Assembly (NCBI RefSeq): GCF_032362555.1
Contig: NC_083506.1
Span: 11,331,501 to 11,395,500 of the forward strand
Reading direction: 5' to 3'
DNA length: 64,000 nucleotides
Source: Amyelois transitella
Taxonomy: Eukaryota > Arthropoda > Insecta > Lepidoptera > Pyralidae
Shown here: one piece after another, positions 45,030 through 57,700 of the stretch
Position numbering within the stretch: the stretch's first letter is position 1
Layout: each line of letters begins with the position of its first letter
The notes under the pieces: generated by a model
The model's input: only the letters and a program-made list of their open reading frames with translations
What the model was told of the DNA's origin: nothing
Databases searched by the model: none
Program-made: the position numbers and the translations under genes

Positions 45030-47518
45030 ATGTTTTTGAAAACGGAACTTTTAAAAGCCATCTCATTCAAAACCCCAGTGAAATTACCTGTGTCGTATTG
45101 GATTTTGGTGGTGTTGCGGTTTGTGCTGACACTTCTGCCACAACGAGGATATATCCACCCCGATGAGTTCTTTCAGAATGTTGAGATTATTGCAGGTATA
45201 TTTACAAAAATACTTACTGGATTATGTATAGGAATAAACTTGGAAGACAGCTTGATGTTTATACTTGATTTAAAGCGGACTCCTGGTTTCGAAACTTAAC
45301 GGCTGAAGGTATAACTGACTAAGAACACACAAAGATGAAGAGAGAGCGTTTACATGCTATTTCCCTTACATATTTTTAATGTATTAAGTGATAAGAATAA
45401 TTTGTAGTTTTGTAAGTTCAAAACTAAGTTAACTATGTACCTACCTAGTATTAATTCATCAATAACTTATTTAAATTCTGTTATTTACAGGTGATATTCT
45501 CAATGTGGATGTTTCAAAAACATGGGAGTTCAACCCAAAGTTTCCAATCAGAAATATTCTTGTACCAAAAATGATATTAGGGCCACCAATCCACTTCATC
45601 CGCCTCGCCAACCCCTACAGTATGTACTATTTCAACATAGATCTCAAAACTCCTTACTATTTGCTGGTCATACCTAGACTTTTTATCTGTCTCTTGTCTC
45701 TCATTAATGACTATTGTCTATACCAAATATGTGTACTCTATGGTCAAAATTTCAGAAGTCGTTTAAAAATATTTGCCAGTTCCTATGTAGTCTTTGTGTA
45801 CTGTTGTAGAAGTTTCTCAAACTCTTTCGAAATGATATTCTTCTCACTCCTACTTTTATTGGTTGCCCAAAGCATGGCAAAGACTGATAAAATAATTTAT
45901 CATGATGAGTTTCTTACGGAGAAGTACCATCAGGCGTCATCACCAGTAGAGAAAGTTAAGTTATTCAAATTGAAAACTCATTTGCCCCAGCATTCTTTGA
46001 ATCATGTCATTATACTAGCCACTTTAGTAGTTGTGGGGATATTTAACCGTCCTACCTTTGTTGGTTACGGTATTCCACCAGTATTCTTCTGGCTCCACCG
46101 AGGCTTAGGTTCCAAGGTGGTGGGATTTCGAGATTTTCATTATAGAATCTTCATGTTTATACTTTGTGGAGTGCCCACTGTGCTACTGTTTATCATAGCT
46201 GACTCTGTGTACTACGGGTACTTGACCATGGCCGATGTGGAGTCTCTCAAACTCTCGTGGGATAATTGGGTTGTGACACCTTTGAACTTCCTGAGATACA
46301 ACTTGGACTCGAGAAATCTGAAGCAGCACGGCCTCCATCCGTGGTGGTTGCATTTGGTGGTGAATGTGCCACTTCTTTTCAATGTGTTGGGGATTTTAGC
46401 CTTTGGCACATTGGCTAAGCACGCCTACAGGTAAGCATTTAAGAATAGAAAGAATGAAATTATTAGTTGTTGGCAAGTATTAAAATATATTTTACGATGG
46501 AAGACCAGCATCGTGGTTTCTACTACAGATAGAGTTAATAAATTCTTGTAGCTGAAGTAACTTTATCTGCAGTAACTTTATAGATAGTCTTATTATGTTT
46601 TTGCTTATGCCTTTTTCATTTAATTTAGCATTGTATTGGAATACTTCTGAAAAAAACAGTTTAATTTACAGATTCATTCGAGGCCAATACAGCAAACTGC
46701 CAAGGATCCAAAGCATCACCGGTCTCATGCTGCTGTCCCTCATCATTCCGGTTAGTCTCCTGTCTCTTTTCCCGCACCAGGAGGCGCGCTTCATCATACC
46801 TGTATTGGTTCCACTGGTATACCTTTTCGGTAGTCATCTCCACCCTAATGAAGGCGACGGGCCCACTTCGAGAAAGCTCAAGAAAACATTTCGTTACAGC
46901 TGGTACATCTTAAATATTCTGTTCACAATATTTTTCGGCTTCGTCCATCAAGGCGGCATTTATCCATTCTCGCGCAGCCTTTACAGGGACATAAAGAGCG
47001 TGTACGGCATACATACCCACGTGATAACGACGCACAGTTACAGCATTCCAACTTATTTGCTCCAATTAGAAAGTACCACGACGGTGTTCAGAGATCAAAA
47101 GACGGGTCACAAGTACCGCTTGGCGCCCAGCACGTTCCTTTACATGTACGGTTCACTCCCCATCGAAGACTTGTTCACTAAAATAGATGACGTCCTTAGC
47201 AACGCAGAGATGTTGCTGCATAAAAATAAGAAGAAATACAGGTTTTACGTGACGTCACCGTGCTCGTTAGAACAGAAGATTCGAGACGCCGCAAGGAAAT
47301 ATCATTACATAGATCTAGTTGAAGACGCTTCGTACTACCCGCATTTTTGTACGGAAGCATTCCCGAAGTTTCCAAGTGCTCGCGACCAATCTTGTATAGA
47401 ATATAGTTTAAGCAAAAATGAATCTAATGTCTTAGATCTGAATATACTACAAAGGCTCGCGTGTTTTTTTAATAAGTTTTGTCTTAGGATATATAAAGTA
47501 AAGCTAGCAGCGAAATAG
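45030..47518 (+). CDS. PIGZ: GPI mannosyltransferase 4 (PIG-Z / SMP3)
   Basis: ER multi-pass GT22-family enzyme that adds the fourth, side-branch mannose to GPI precursors from dolichol-phosphate-mannose. Exons 45030-45195, 45491-46430, 46672-47518 (stop TAG); 650 residues, somewhat longer than human (579) or yeast (~516) members. The signature luminal motif HPDEFF is at residues 43-48 (GYIHPDEFFQ), followed by IIAGDILNVD and the ...WEFNPKFPIRN stretch typical of PIG-Z/SMP3 rather than PIG-B, ALG9 or ALG12. Many hydrophobic segments follow, plus FNRPTFVGYGIPP, PLNFLRYNLD and PHQEARFIIPVLVPLV (the HQEARFL-type block of GT22 enzymes). The start is the only upstream in-frame ATG before HPDE. All junctions are GT-AG with matching phases. 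A possible polyA signal is at 47951-47956. Confidence 0.92.
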
Positions 47519-49627
47519 TTTAAGTGAAATGTCCACCGATTAGAATCTCAGTTAATTTGTCTGCACATTCCAGGGTCTAGTCATTTGATAGGTTTATCAA
47601 CGTAATGTTAATTTTGAAGATTTCATCTAAGTGCGTATGGAATATTGAGATGTGAAATTTTCTCGATATTCTTACCACATTAACTTTTGAAAGACAACGA
47701 ACAATCGACCAAAGTTGAAACAAATGTGCCACACTAAACAAAAAATATTACTTTGTTTTATTGTTTCTTTTAAGCCGGTATGTACGCTGTTTACCAGCGA
47801 ATGTGGCTCACAGTGTAGAAGGGATAGAGTCGTGATTATAATGTACGTATGTGTGTACCTATGTTCAGTCAATAGAATGAACGTGCTTTCTAACTTTCGT
47901 GATTTTATAAGAATTGTAGATAGACACTCTTACATGATACTCGTAATGTAAATAAATTTAGGAAAACTTCATATTTTCCACGACTCTGCTAATGTTATCA
48001 TGAAGTTATTTGTGTAGCAATTAGCTATATTATTTTACAAGGTATTTTATATTTTACACTGATACATAATTTTGATATAATTATAAGTATACAAAATATA
48101 ATCGAGTTCTTTAATATATTTTATCACGGACGTGTATTGGCCTAGTAAGCGTCAGTTGCTGTAAATAGAAAAATGAAACGATTACAGAATTATGATACAC
48201 ATTTGCCTTAAACCTGTGTTAATAATTATATATTTATAGCATTTATCAAGACAATTTTGTTGTAAATTTTTTCATCACACCATTTGTTACAAATCATTTT
48301 AATAATAAGTTTATGTATGACTTTTTATATGTGTTGCTTTGAAGAGAGTGTTATCCTTTGACCTCTGTAATATTAGGTGATAGTATATTTGTCACAACAG
48401 TAAGCTAATTTAATTTTTTTTAACAATACTTGTTTATTGTCTGATCTGTGCTACAAAGCACCAATGCTATAATTAGTTGACAAGTCTAGAAAAAAAATGC
48501 GTAACCATGATCCAAATTGGATTCCTGTAAACTAATTGCGACCTTCTGTAGTAAGCATAAGGTGGTATCAATTGTTAAGCAAGGATGATATTATTATTTC
48601 CTTTTACGGGATACAATGTAGGTGTTCTAGGAGTAACAATAACGGTATAATTAAAATGTTATCCTGTAAAATAGATCTGATCTATGAGCCATAATTAGGA
48701 TATGACATTATTAGAATAAGAACATTAGATCGCTTTACTACAATAATTTTTGATACCGATCATTACTAAGTTTATAAAGTAAAGTATTTATGCATCAACT
48801 CCTGCTGTTGTTTATTATAAGCGCAATAAAATATGTATACCTAAATAAATCAGAGGGCGTGGATGACGATCCTTGCATACTAATCCATTTAGAAAGCAGG
48901 GTAGCTGGTAGACAATTTGCGTTTTTCATTTATTATTGTATGCTTATTAATAACATTGGTTTTTATTAAATACTAAATTTAAATTATTTAGCTTTTAGAT
49001 GTTTTTAAACGGTGCATATTTTCTTTTTTATTATGCAGATGTTTGCTGTACTTTTATTACATTAAATAAAAACTGACTTATTAAAAATTAGGTATCTTTT
49101 ATTTTCTGTGAATTTATATATTTTATTGGACTTTTGCCTTGTCAGATGGCAGGCGCTTCGTGTAAAAACCTGACGAACCCAATCGAGGATCCATAGTCTC
49201 CATTCTAGAAAGGATAAAACTGGGACAATCCAACAGGAAAGAAGAACATTAATGTAAAGTCTGTGCCAGACTTATTTAAGATCGTCCTTGGACTCGGTCT
49301 CATCTTGGTACCTATTTCTTGAATTCATTTCATTTCAAACAATAAAGCAATACAAATTACGATTACCTCTAAATAATCATCTTTCAGGGTGCATTGACTC
49401 TGATGAAAACGTACAATTTTCCTTTTGGATGTTGGCTAAAATTTGGCTGTATGAGATGAAATCTATTCCCTTTCAATGTTAACTGTCAATTATAGTCATT
49501 TCTGGAGAATAAAAACTGTAAACAAATCCCATGAAATGTTAAATTGGTGTTTGTGAAACTTTATGTGAAACGTGTAAAACTGCAAAGCAAGTTTCTTTTT
49601 CTCAAGAAAACAATTTATTTTGATAAA
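47519..49627. other. PIGZ 3' region to METTL25B upstream
   Basis: AT-rich, no exon seen. It contains the PIGZ 3' UTR, a family B tail fragment (about 47780-47860) and a SINE family C fragment (about 49135-49215). No clear promoter motif. Confidence 0.55.
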
Positions 49628-52600
49628 ATGTGCTTCGAAGAAACCGTAAAATGTTCTCTAAGAAAATCATTGAATATAGTGAAAATGTACGAATGGCTTT
49701 TGGATCTATATGTTTTGGTAAGTTTTTATACTTTCAATATGTTAGGTACGTACCTACTTTTTTTCTTTGTCTATTTTCTACTTAGATATGAAAATCTTAA
49801 CTACATAGCTATGTAGAGCTCTTCAATTCGACAAAGTATTGTTTATGGACCAAAAGCAAAATTTTTAACATTGAAGTATTTGCGTAGGTAGTCGTAAAGT
49901 TGTATTTTATGCATTGTTTCTACAGGATTTCTTCGTCGATGACCATTGGAGCAAATTACCACTATCTTGGCAAGAAGTTTTTCAAGATATGAACCCTCAA
50001 AGTATTGGTGCTTTAATATCCGGCAAACACATAAATCACATGTTACCATTGTCTTTTCTTGCTTTGATAAAATCAGTGGCGGCTTTAAGTCTGCCGCGGA
50101 AAAGGCAGTGTGAATTAGAAAGTAAAATTCTTAATTCAAATGATGCATCGGGTCTTCCAAAGTTAAAGAATTTGTTTTTGAAGCATGTGAAACTGAAGAA
50201 AAGGCATGAAATAAGTGTAATGGCAGACATAGTGAAGATGACGGGTTCAGAAGTAGATTGTGATGCTGTGGTGGACTTTGGCTCAGGGTTGGGACATTTG
50301 GTGCGTATGCTGGCGTACAAACATGAGTTTCACGCGGCAGGCATAGAGTGCCAGACACAATTGACTGAAGAGGCGAGGTCTGTACTGTTGGTATGTAGTA
50401 TTGAAGAATTAATTACCTTACAGACCTTATTTGTAAAGTTACTGAAGTTTTTCCAATTTAGTTTATTTTTATATTATCAATGGATTTCTAATTAAGTTCA
50501 CCTAATATTTAAGTAGCTTTCACTACCAGAACTTTAAATATTTGATGGTTATTTTTTAATCAACCAAATATTATTACTAGACCAAAAGAATAATGTTGTT
50601 TCTTATTATTGTTTCAGAAAATTAGACCTGGAACTGGAATACACTGCAAAAAAGCATTTGGATGGAGAAAGTGTAGCTAAACTACGCCAACCTTCTCATT
50701 TCAATATAACATTATCTTCTATCAACCAATTAGACCAAATGCCGCTACCAGAGACAATGCAACACTATGGTTTAGTGGGTCTCCATCCCTGCGGAGACTT
50801 AGGACCTCTATTGCTAAAACATTTTGTTAACTCAAAAAATGTAAAGTTCATATGTGTGGTCGGTTGTTGTTACATGAAGCTGACGTGTGGTAGCTCAGGG
50901 TATCCTATGAGTTCTTATGTGGCAACCCTGGATAGTGGGCTGTCATTTGTGAGCAGAGAGATTGCCTGTCACGCTATTGAGGTGTATTGCGAGAGGTTGA
51001 TAAAAGGAGACTATGAAGATTTGAAGGCAGGTGTCAGTTTTAAGAAGGTTTTTCTTTCTTATTGATATAGTTAGTAAGGGATGATAATGTCAAATTGCGA
51101 CATCATAGAATTCTATAGAGGTTGACTGTACCTACAGAAATCGCTTTTATTTTTCTTTTACTTTAATGGATATCCTAATATTATATTCACACATACATGC
51201 TTAAAATCGTGCATCTTTCTCAGAGGGGAAACTTAAGCAGAGATAACATCTTTTCACTTGTCAAAATCTCTGCAAACTTTTTTCGCTTCACTCCTAGATC
51301 TTTTGTTATTGTTCATGTTATTACATGCTTTAAAAATTTCAGGTACATGCATACAGATCTGCTCTTGAAAGGATATTGTTGGCCAATGATCCTAAACTCA
51401 AACACGCCCCTGTCAGAAGTATAAAGCATACAAATAGCCTGTCTTTTAAGCAGTATGTATCAAATCACTTACTGGTTAATTTTTATGGTATAAAATAAGG
51501 TAGCGTTTCTACAGTATCTTATCCTAACGTGTAAAAACTTATTAACGATAAACATCCAAGGCCCAGACCAATCAGAGAAAGTCTCATCATGCCACGGGCG
51601 GGATCTTCAGTGTCTTCAAGCAAGCTCCCTACCACTACTCCACAGAGGCCGTCAATATATACTCAAGAGTTCCCTAACTCTTTGGATTTAATTCCCTTTC
51701 CTAGGAAATGACATCCTCCTCTTGTTCGCAAATCGATATACATACATACCTACATATGGTCACGTCTATATCCCTTGCGGGGTAGACAGAGCCAACAGTC
51801 TTGTAAAGACTGATAGGCCACGTTCAGCTACTTGGCTTAATGATAGAATTGAGATTCGAATAGTGACAGCTTGCTAGCCCATCGCCTAAAAGAAGAATCT
51901 CAAGTTTTTAAGCCTGTCCCTTAGTCGCCTTTTACGACATCCATGGGAAAGAGATGGAGTGGGCCTATTCTTTTTTTCTATTGGTGCCGGGAACCACACA
52001 GCACAAATCGATATAAGGAAATGAATTGCCTGAATTTTTCAGATACTGCCATTTAGCCACAGAGAAATTGAACATCAATTTGCCCACTGCCCACGCGTGG
52101 GCGCGAGGTGAAGCCGACTTGGAGCAATGGCGGCGCGTGGTCACCGTTTATAGTCTACGGCTGGCATTAGCGCCACTGGTGGAAACAGTGATCCTATTGG
52201 ACAGGGTGCTTTATGTTTTGGAGCATGGTAAGTTTGCGTGATCGTTTTTCTATAATATTAATAAAGTCAGAATTGTAATATCTGTACTGAAGCAATTACC
52301 ATTACTGTTGTAATGGTAATTGCAATGATTGTAAAGTTATGTTCACACTGTGTAAAAGCGCTTATACTTTATATGATAAGAAATAGCGTCTAACGGCAGC
52401 GCGAAGCCTGCTGGTCACTTCTGATATGAGATTCAACTGCAGTATTTAGTGAAACTTTTCTAAATTCAAAATCCAGTAACTGTTTTTTTTAATTTGATAT
52501 ATTTATTTTTATGTGCAATAAAAAGTTTACAAACAAACAAACTTTTATAATAAATTATATTGAATCGGTTGTGCCTAGATTATATAATATCCGCTATTGT

Positions 52601-53349
52601 ATTACCGTTAGGAACAAGATATCAGTGGAGACATTTTGTTTTGGATTATACCTATGTTTAATTCAATTGTTAATAAGACCACTGTTTTATTTAGTTTTTA
52701 TTCGGCGGACGTATAAACTTTAGAGTACTCTATGTAGTGTAGTTGTTTCAATAAAACACAGCACCTGCGACCAATTGATCGAGTCTCTTTAATAAAGGAG
52801 AAAATATGTATAAACACATTTAATAACATTAAATACTTTACACATATACATTTGTACAACAACACACAGGTTACATTCACAGTTTCAATTGAACTCAAGC
52901 ATACTTAGGTAAGTTATAAAGAAAACATATTTTCATTTTGTTTTCACCGCGATTTGACTTCCGTGTAATTTGTTGTAAGAAGATCTATATGTCTCCCAAC
53001 TACTTATGTAAAATTCTGTTTAAAAAATTAGTGTCCTCCGTTCAAAGGGTCACAAACAAACATTCAAAAATTTGTTCAAATATCCTAACAACCAGGTGTA
53101 AAATTCATCGCTAGTTTGTCTTTTTATCTTTGGCACTTATAATTTTAATATACTTAATATAATTATGTATTGAAATGGCGTGATATATTTTGTGAATAAT
53201 GATTTGATTTGCTGAACAATTGATTAGAATTAAAGTAAATAAATAAGAATATTATTATTATTTTCTCAGGTTTATCGTGCACAATCCATCCTGTGTTTGA
53301 TCCTAAAATATCTCCCAGAAATCATATAATCATCGCCAAGAGGAAATGA
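49628..53349 (+). CDS. METTL25B: Methyltransferase-like protein 25B (RRNAD1-like)
   Basis: Predicted SAM-dependent methyltransferase; the substrate of this family is not firmly known to me. Exons 49628-49717, 49926-50377, 50618-51026, 51343-51452, 52043-52227, 53270-53349; 441 residues. Seen: N-terminal block DFFVDDHWSKLPLSWQEVF (compare human FFTDNLWGTLPCSWQEAL), SAM motif VVDFGSGLGHLVRML near residue 147, GLHPCGDLGPLLLKHF, VGCCYMKL, and the C-terminal block LAPLVETVILLDRVLY with FDPKISPRNHIIIAK. These match RRNAD1/METTL25B along the whole length, rather than METTL25. Start: the ATG at 49628; an in-frame upstream extension begins only at a TTG. The exon 3 donor is uncertain (see finding). 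AATAAA at 53493-53498 is a likely polyA signal, about 145 bp after the stop. Confidence 0.9.
51736..52004 (-). mobile_element. Family B retroposon copy in METTL25B intron 4
   Basis: Full-length minus copy flanked by the direct repeat AAATCGATAT, ending about 35 bp before exon 5. Confidence 0.87.
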
Positions 53350-54743
53350 AAAAGATGAGACGTGTATGAAGAGAGTTATAAGAACAAAAAAGCCTGTTAA
53401 TATCTCGCTGCCTACCCAAGGGAAATAGGTGTGATTTGTTTTTTTTTATGATTGTAATAGGAAATGACTAAAAACCGAATTTATAAATACCGAATAAAGT
53501 TATTTATATAATCTAATCTGATTGTTTTATTAAATCTTTGTGGTAACCATACTCAATCAATTAATATTTTCATTTATTCACACAGTCAGGTTTTTAATAA
53601 CTAAATAACTTAATATGATAAACAATAACGTAATGATTAGGAACTATTTAAGTAAGTACTGGTCATGTAAATACGTTCATATTCAAAGATTTTCTGACTT
53701 GGTGCGTTATTCTTTAAATGCAATTTTGGCACGTTATTTCGAATAATTTGAACTATATCCGGCCATTGTATCTGACGCGGTTTCAACTCTTCGATATGTG
53801 AATGTAGCTTTATATGTATATAACTCCTATTGGTAAATACTAATCTTAGTACTATATTAAGTATCTTACTTGACATAATTACATTGATTCCATACATGTT
53901 TATCACGGAACTTCACACAAGCGTAAGTACAGAAAGGCCGTTAACTAATTATTCTTCGCAGTTTTACGCAAATTAATCACTGTTAGATCATGCTTAAAAT
54001 ATAGTTCCTTTATGGGGTTTATAATAGGGAAAAATAAGTTTTCTTTGTACTTTTATAATTTCTATAAACTTTTTAAACCTATCGACTGCTCCATGGCGCA
54101 GTCGTAAGGCGGCCGTTCAGTACTTAGGTATAAATTCATTCACACTGATTTTCAACAATTTTGATGTTGAAGCTTCGATGTTAATTGGGATATTCTAAAA
54201 TTCAACATTTGTTTCTACAAAAAGTATGAACAGAACACATTTCTATAGAAATAAATAGCACCTTTGAAAAATCCCTATTTTTTAGTTCTAGGAAATAAAT
54301 ATGTAGGCTTGATAAACGCACATCAGTGAGAACTACATGGGCTGTAAATGATTGCAATTGGGTTTAACATATGAGTGTGTACTAGTAAATCTTTCTGATG
54401 ACGCGTCCATCAGTAGGCGTATGGACTGGCTGAAAGGATTAGCCTTTAGTAACATTATAAATAGTTGGGACTGATTCGATACAAATTTGGCATGTATGCC
54501 TACTTAGTTAAAAACCCTCGTTCTACAATAGGATACTTTTTTTTAAATCAGCCCCTAAAATACCGGAGACGGGGTGAAGGTTTGAAATTAACTATCAGTC
54601 TATTATAGTCCTGGTTAATTGTATTTTCCAAGTTACGCGAAAAGCGACCTACTTACACTCTCAAATAAAACGTAAAATCCCGTCTCACATCGAAGCCCCA
54701 TCCTATACCTAGTTTACATATAGCATTCCATTGGCGTGCGGCA
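53350..54743. other. Convergent 3' regions of METTL25B and PAL
   Basis: Immediately after the METTL25B stop is a decayed LINE 3' end (53352-53440). The remainder is AT-rich, holding the two 3' UTRs; no exon recognised. Confidence 0.55.
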
Positions 54744-57700
54744 TCATGCGTTGGCGGGCGGTTGCTGCGGCAACATCGGCGCCGGCTCGTCGTCGGAGTC
54801 GTCCGAGTGGACGCGGGTGAAGCGACGACGCTCCAGCAGCCGACGCAGTTTGAACTCACCGTGACTGTACTCCCAACGCCGTCTGGTTATGCTTTTGCGA
54901 CCTGAAATGAATGGGTGTACGCGACTGTACGTTTCGGATTGCAAAATTGAATGAGGTGTTATAGAAAACTTTTTTAAGAGGCTTCGCACCGGCCTGTATT
55001 AAGTTAGGTTTAATTAATTACTTATATTCCAAAAATTTTAAATTAAGTTTTTTTTTAATTTGCGAACTGTAACTTTTTTTCTGTAAAATAATTTATAGGC
55101 AGGTATTTTTAAAAATACTTAGTTTTTAATAAAGATAAAAAATTACTCATTCTGTAGAAATTCTATGGGGATGATTGACTTAAACATACATGTATTCTTC
55201 CAAAACGTCTTATTTATATTAAATTGCTAACTAATGGTGACAATCAGCTAAGATACAGCCAGATTGTAAAAATTCTTAAATATTTAGTATGTGCTACATT
55301 TAATTAATAAAAATTCTACGATTTTGAGAAAAATATGTGGAATAACTGTGCGACCAACAAAATTGTGTAAAAGAAGCGGATAAAATGGAAAGGCCATGCG
55401 ATGCGAAGTGCGAAAAATAAAAATCCAAAAGCTGCTTCCAATAAATATATTTCAATAAATACCTTACATCACAATACAGTTGTCTACTTACGATCACAAA
55501 ATATAAGCGACACAAAAAAATATTTTAAAACATAATAAAATTGTAAAATTGTGACCTTAAAAACTAAACATGCCTAAAAATAGAACTATGCGCGTTTATT
55601 TCACCATATCGTTCTAGGCCATGATACCTGGGTTAATAGATTTCTTTATTTCAATCTATCTCAGATCTCTTATAATAAAAATGCACAAAATCATTAATTT
55701 CACTGTAAGAAATGTATTTCTTGAGGGGCGCTGTTCACCATTACATTTTATAAAAGGTACTTGAGATTACCAAAAGGCACTTCATTCACCCAAGTGAACA
55801 TAGTGATACCTACATGAGTGATTTAAATCAGACCTAAGACCCTAATTGAGCCTTATGTGGCGACACTATATACTGGTCACATCATAAAAGTGGGATTTGT
55901 GCGGAATCGAATTAATTAACGGGAATGCTTTAATATTATTTGCAGCCGCTCAAATAATTAATTACTTACTAGTAAGTCTAGTAGCGAATAACTTAAAATA
56001 AGATCACAAAAATAAAAGTCAAATAAAATTGAATCTCAGATCAAGTAACTGGAGATCATTCAACTTTCTATATACGTATTACTTTCTTATCACTAATATA
56101 AATAACATGTACTTGTACGTAAGTACATTTTGATTATAATTCGGGAACATGATTCACATACGTTTTATATATTGTTTTAGGAACTTTTAGTCGTTTGTAA
56201 ATTCGGTTGGCCATATATTTATTTATTTTTGAAAATATTACGACACTATTAATTACACGTTAACAATAATGAACATACATACTACATAATCTTGTAGCAT
56301 TAATTCAACATCAATATCTATATATTTTACTAACCTATACAAATTAATAAAATTATTGTATATGTTATAGTTATTATATGTAACTATGGAATAGTTGAAT
56401 TTTAAGTAAACACAATTTTAAGTAAAAACATGGATATAAACATTATAGTGTAATATTGTAAAGAAAAATATATTAAGTACATCACAAAACAAAAAATTAA
56501 TAATATTCGTAGATTTAATCCGTCATCAGTTTAAAAATTAAATTATATTCATAAGTAAAACACAATGAATAAATTTATTTGAAAAATATTTCAATAAAAT
56601 ATTAACATAAAATAATATATTCTCACTAAGCAAAATAAATAACTACAATCGGAATGTGTCAATGTGCGACGAAAGTATAATAAAAATAACCAAAAATAAT
56701 CTTTCAATGGATTATAATCTTATGTATACGTACCTTATAGTAAGTTCTTGGTACGGTTTATGTGCTTTTTATCAGAAGAATTTTAATTAGGTGTATATTT
56801 TTGAATTTTGCTACTCATTTAAAGTAGAAAATCTATGAAAAATAAATTTAAATTAATGAAGTGGAGCGATATAAAAAAAAAACAAACATTGAGGGTAATA
56901 AGGTAGCCCCTCTGAATAACTTAATTCAAAAATCGAATCCAAATCAAAGTGCCAACTTCTGAAACGAACATCTTTGTCTACTGCGAGAAGCAAAATTCAA
57001 AAATGGAACAGGAATCAAAGTGAACATAAATAATGAAAGATCTACGAGACTAGCGGTTGAGCTTCGCGCTCTTTACCGGCGTTTCTGGCGCTGCGCAGAG
57101 CGAGCGCGGCCGCCAGCGCGCCCCCCACCGCGCACACCCCCCACCCCGCGCCCCACCACCACGACATGCTGATGCCGCCCTCCGCGGTGGGAGCGGAACT
57201 CGCCTCTGAAAACATCATACATAACAATTTACAAGATTTATATTTACTGCCTATAGTGACACTGAAAACGGCATTTTAGAATAGGCCCTTTACATACTAA
57301 AGAAGCCATAAAGGCTTTCCACTGACCAACCATAATTAAACCTGAATTTGTTGTACACTATATAATATTTTTTCCGTAAACTTTGGAAAACATATCCCTC
57401 TACATATCGTTTCCGTGGATATATATCTATATAGAAAGAGGCGATATAGACTTTCCACTGACAAATTGCAATATAACCTAAATTATAACCTAACTACACA
57501 ATTTACAAAAACGATATTCATAGTCGAAAGTGATAGCGAGAATGGCACCGCAAAAAATGCAACAACCATGAAAACACTCACATTTTTATTCACCACTTAA
57601 AGTTTCTTTGTTTTGATCAAAGAACATTATAAAAAGAAATTCAAATGTTGCTTGTTAGGTACGTCAAAACGATGTTAGTAGATAGTTATAATAAAACACA

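Noticed and set aside
49544-49627. N-terminal extension of METTL25B
   Set aside because: The upstream frame is open but starts at TTG; family members begin near the ATG at 49628.
45030-53349. Gene cluster or defence/biosynthetic system
   Set aside because: PIGZ and METTL25B belong to unrelated pathways and have independent promoters and polyA signals.
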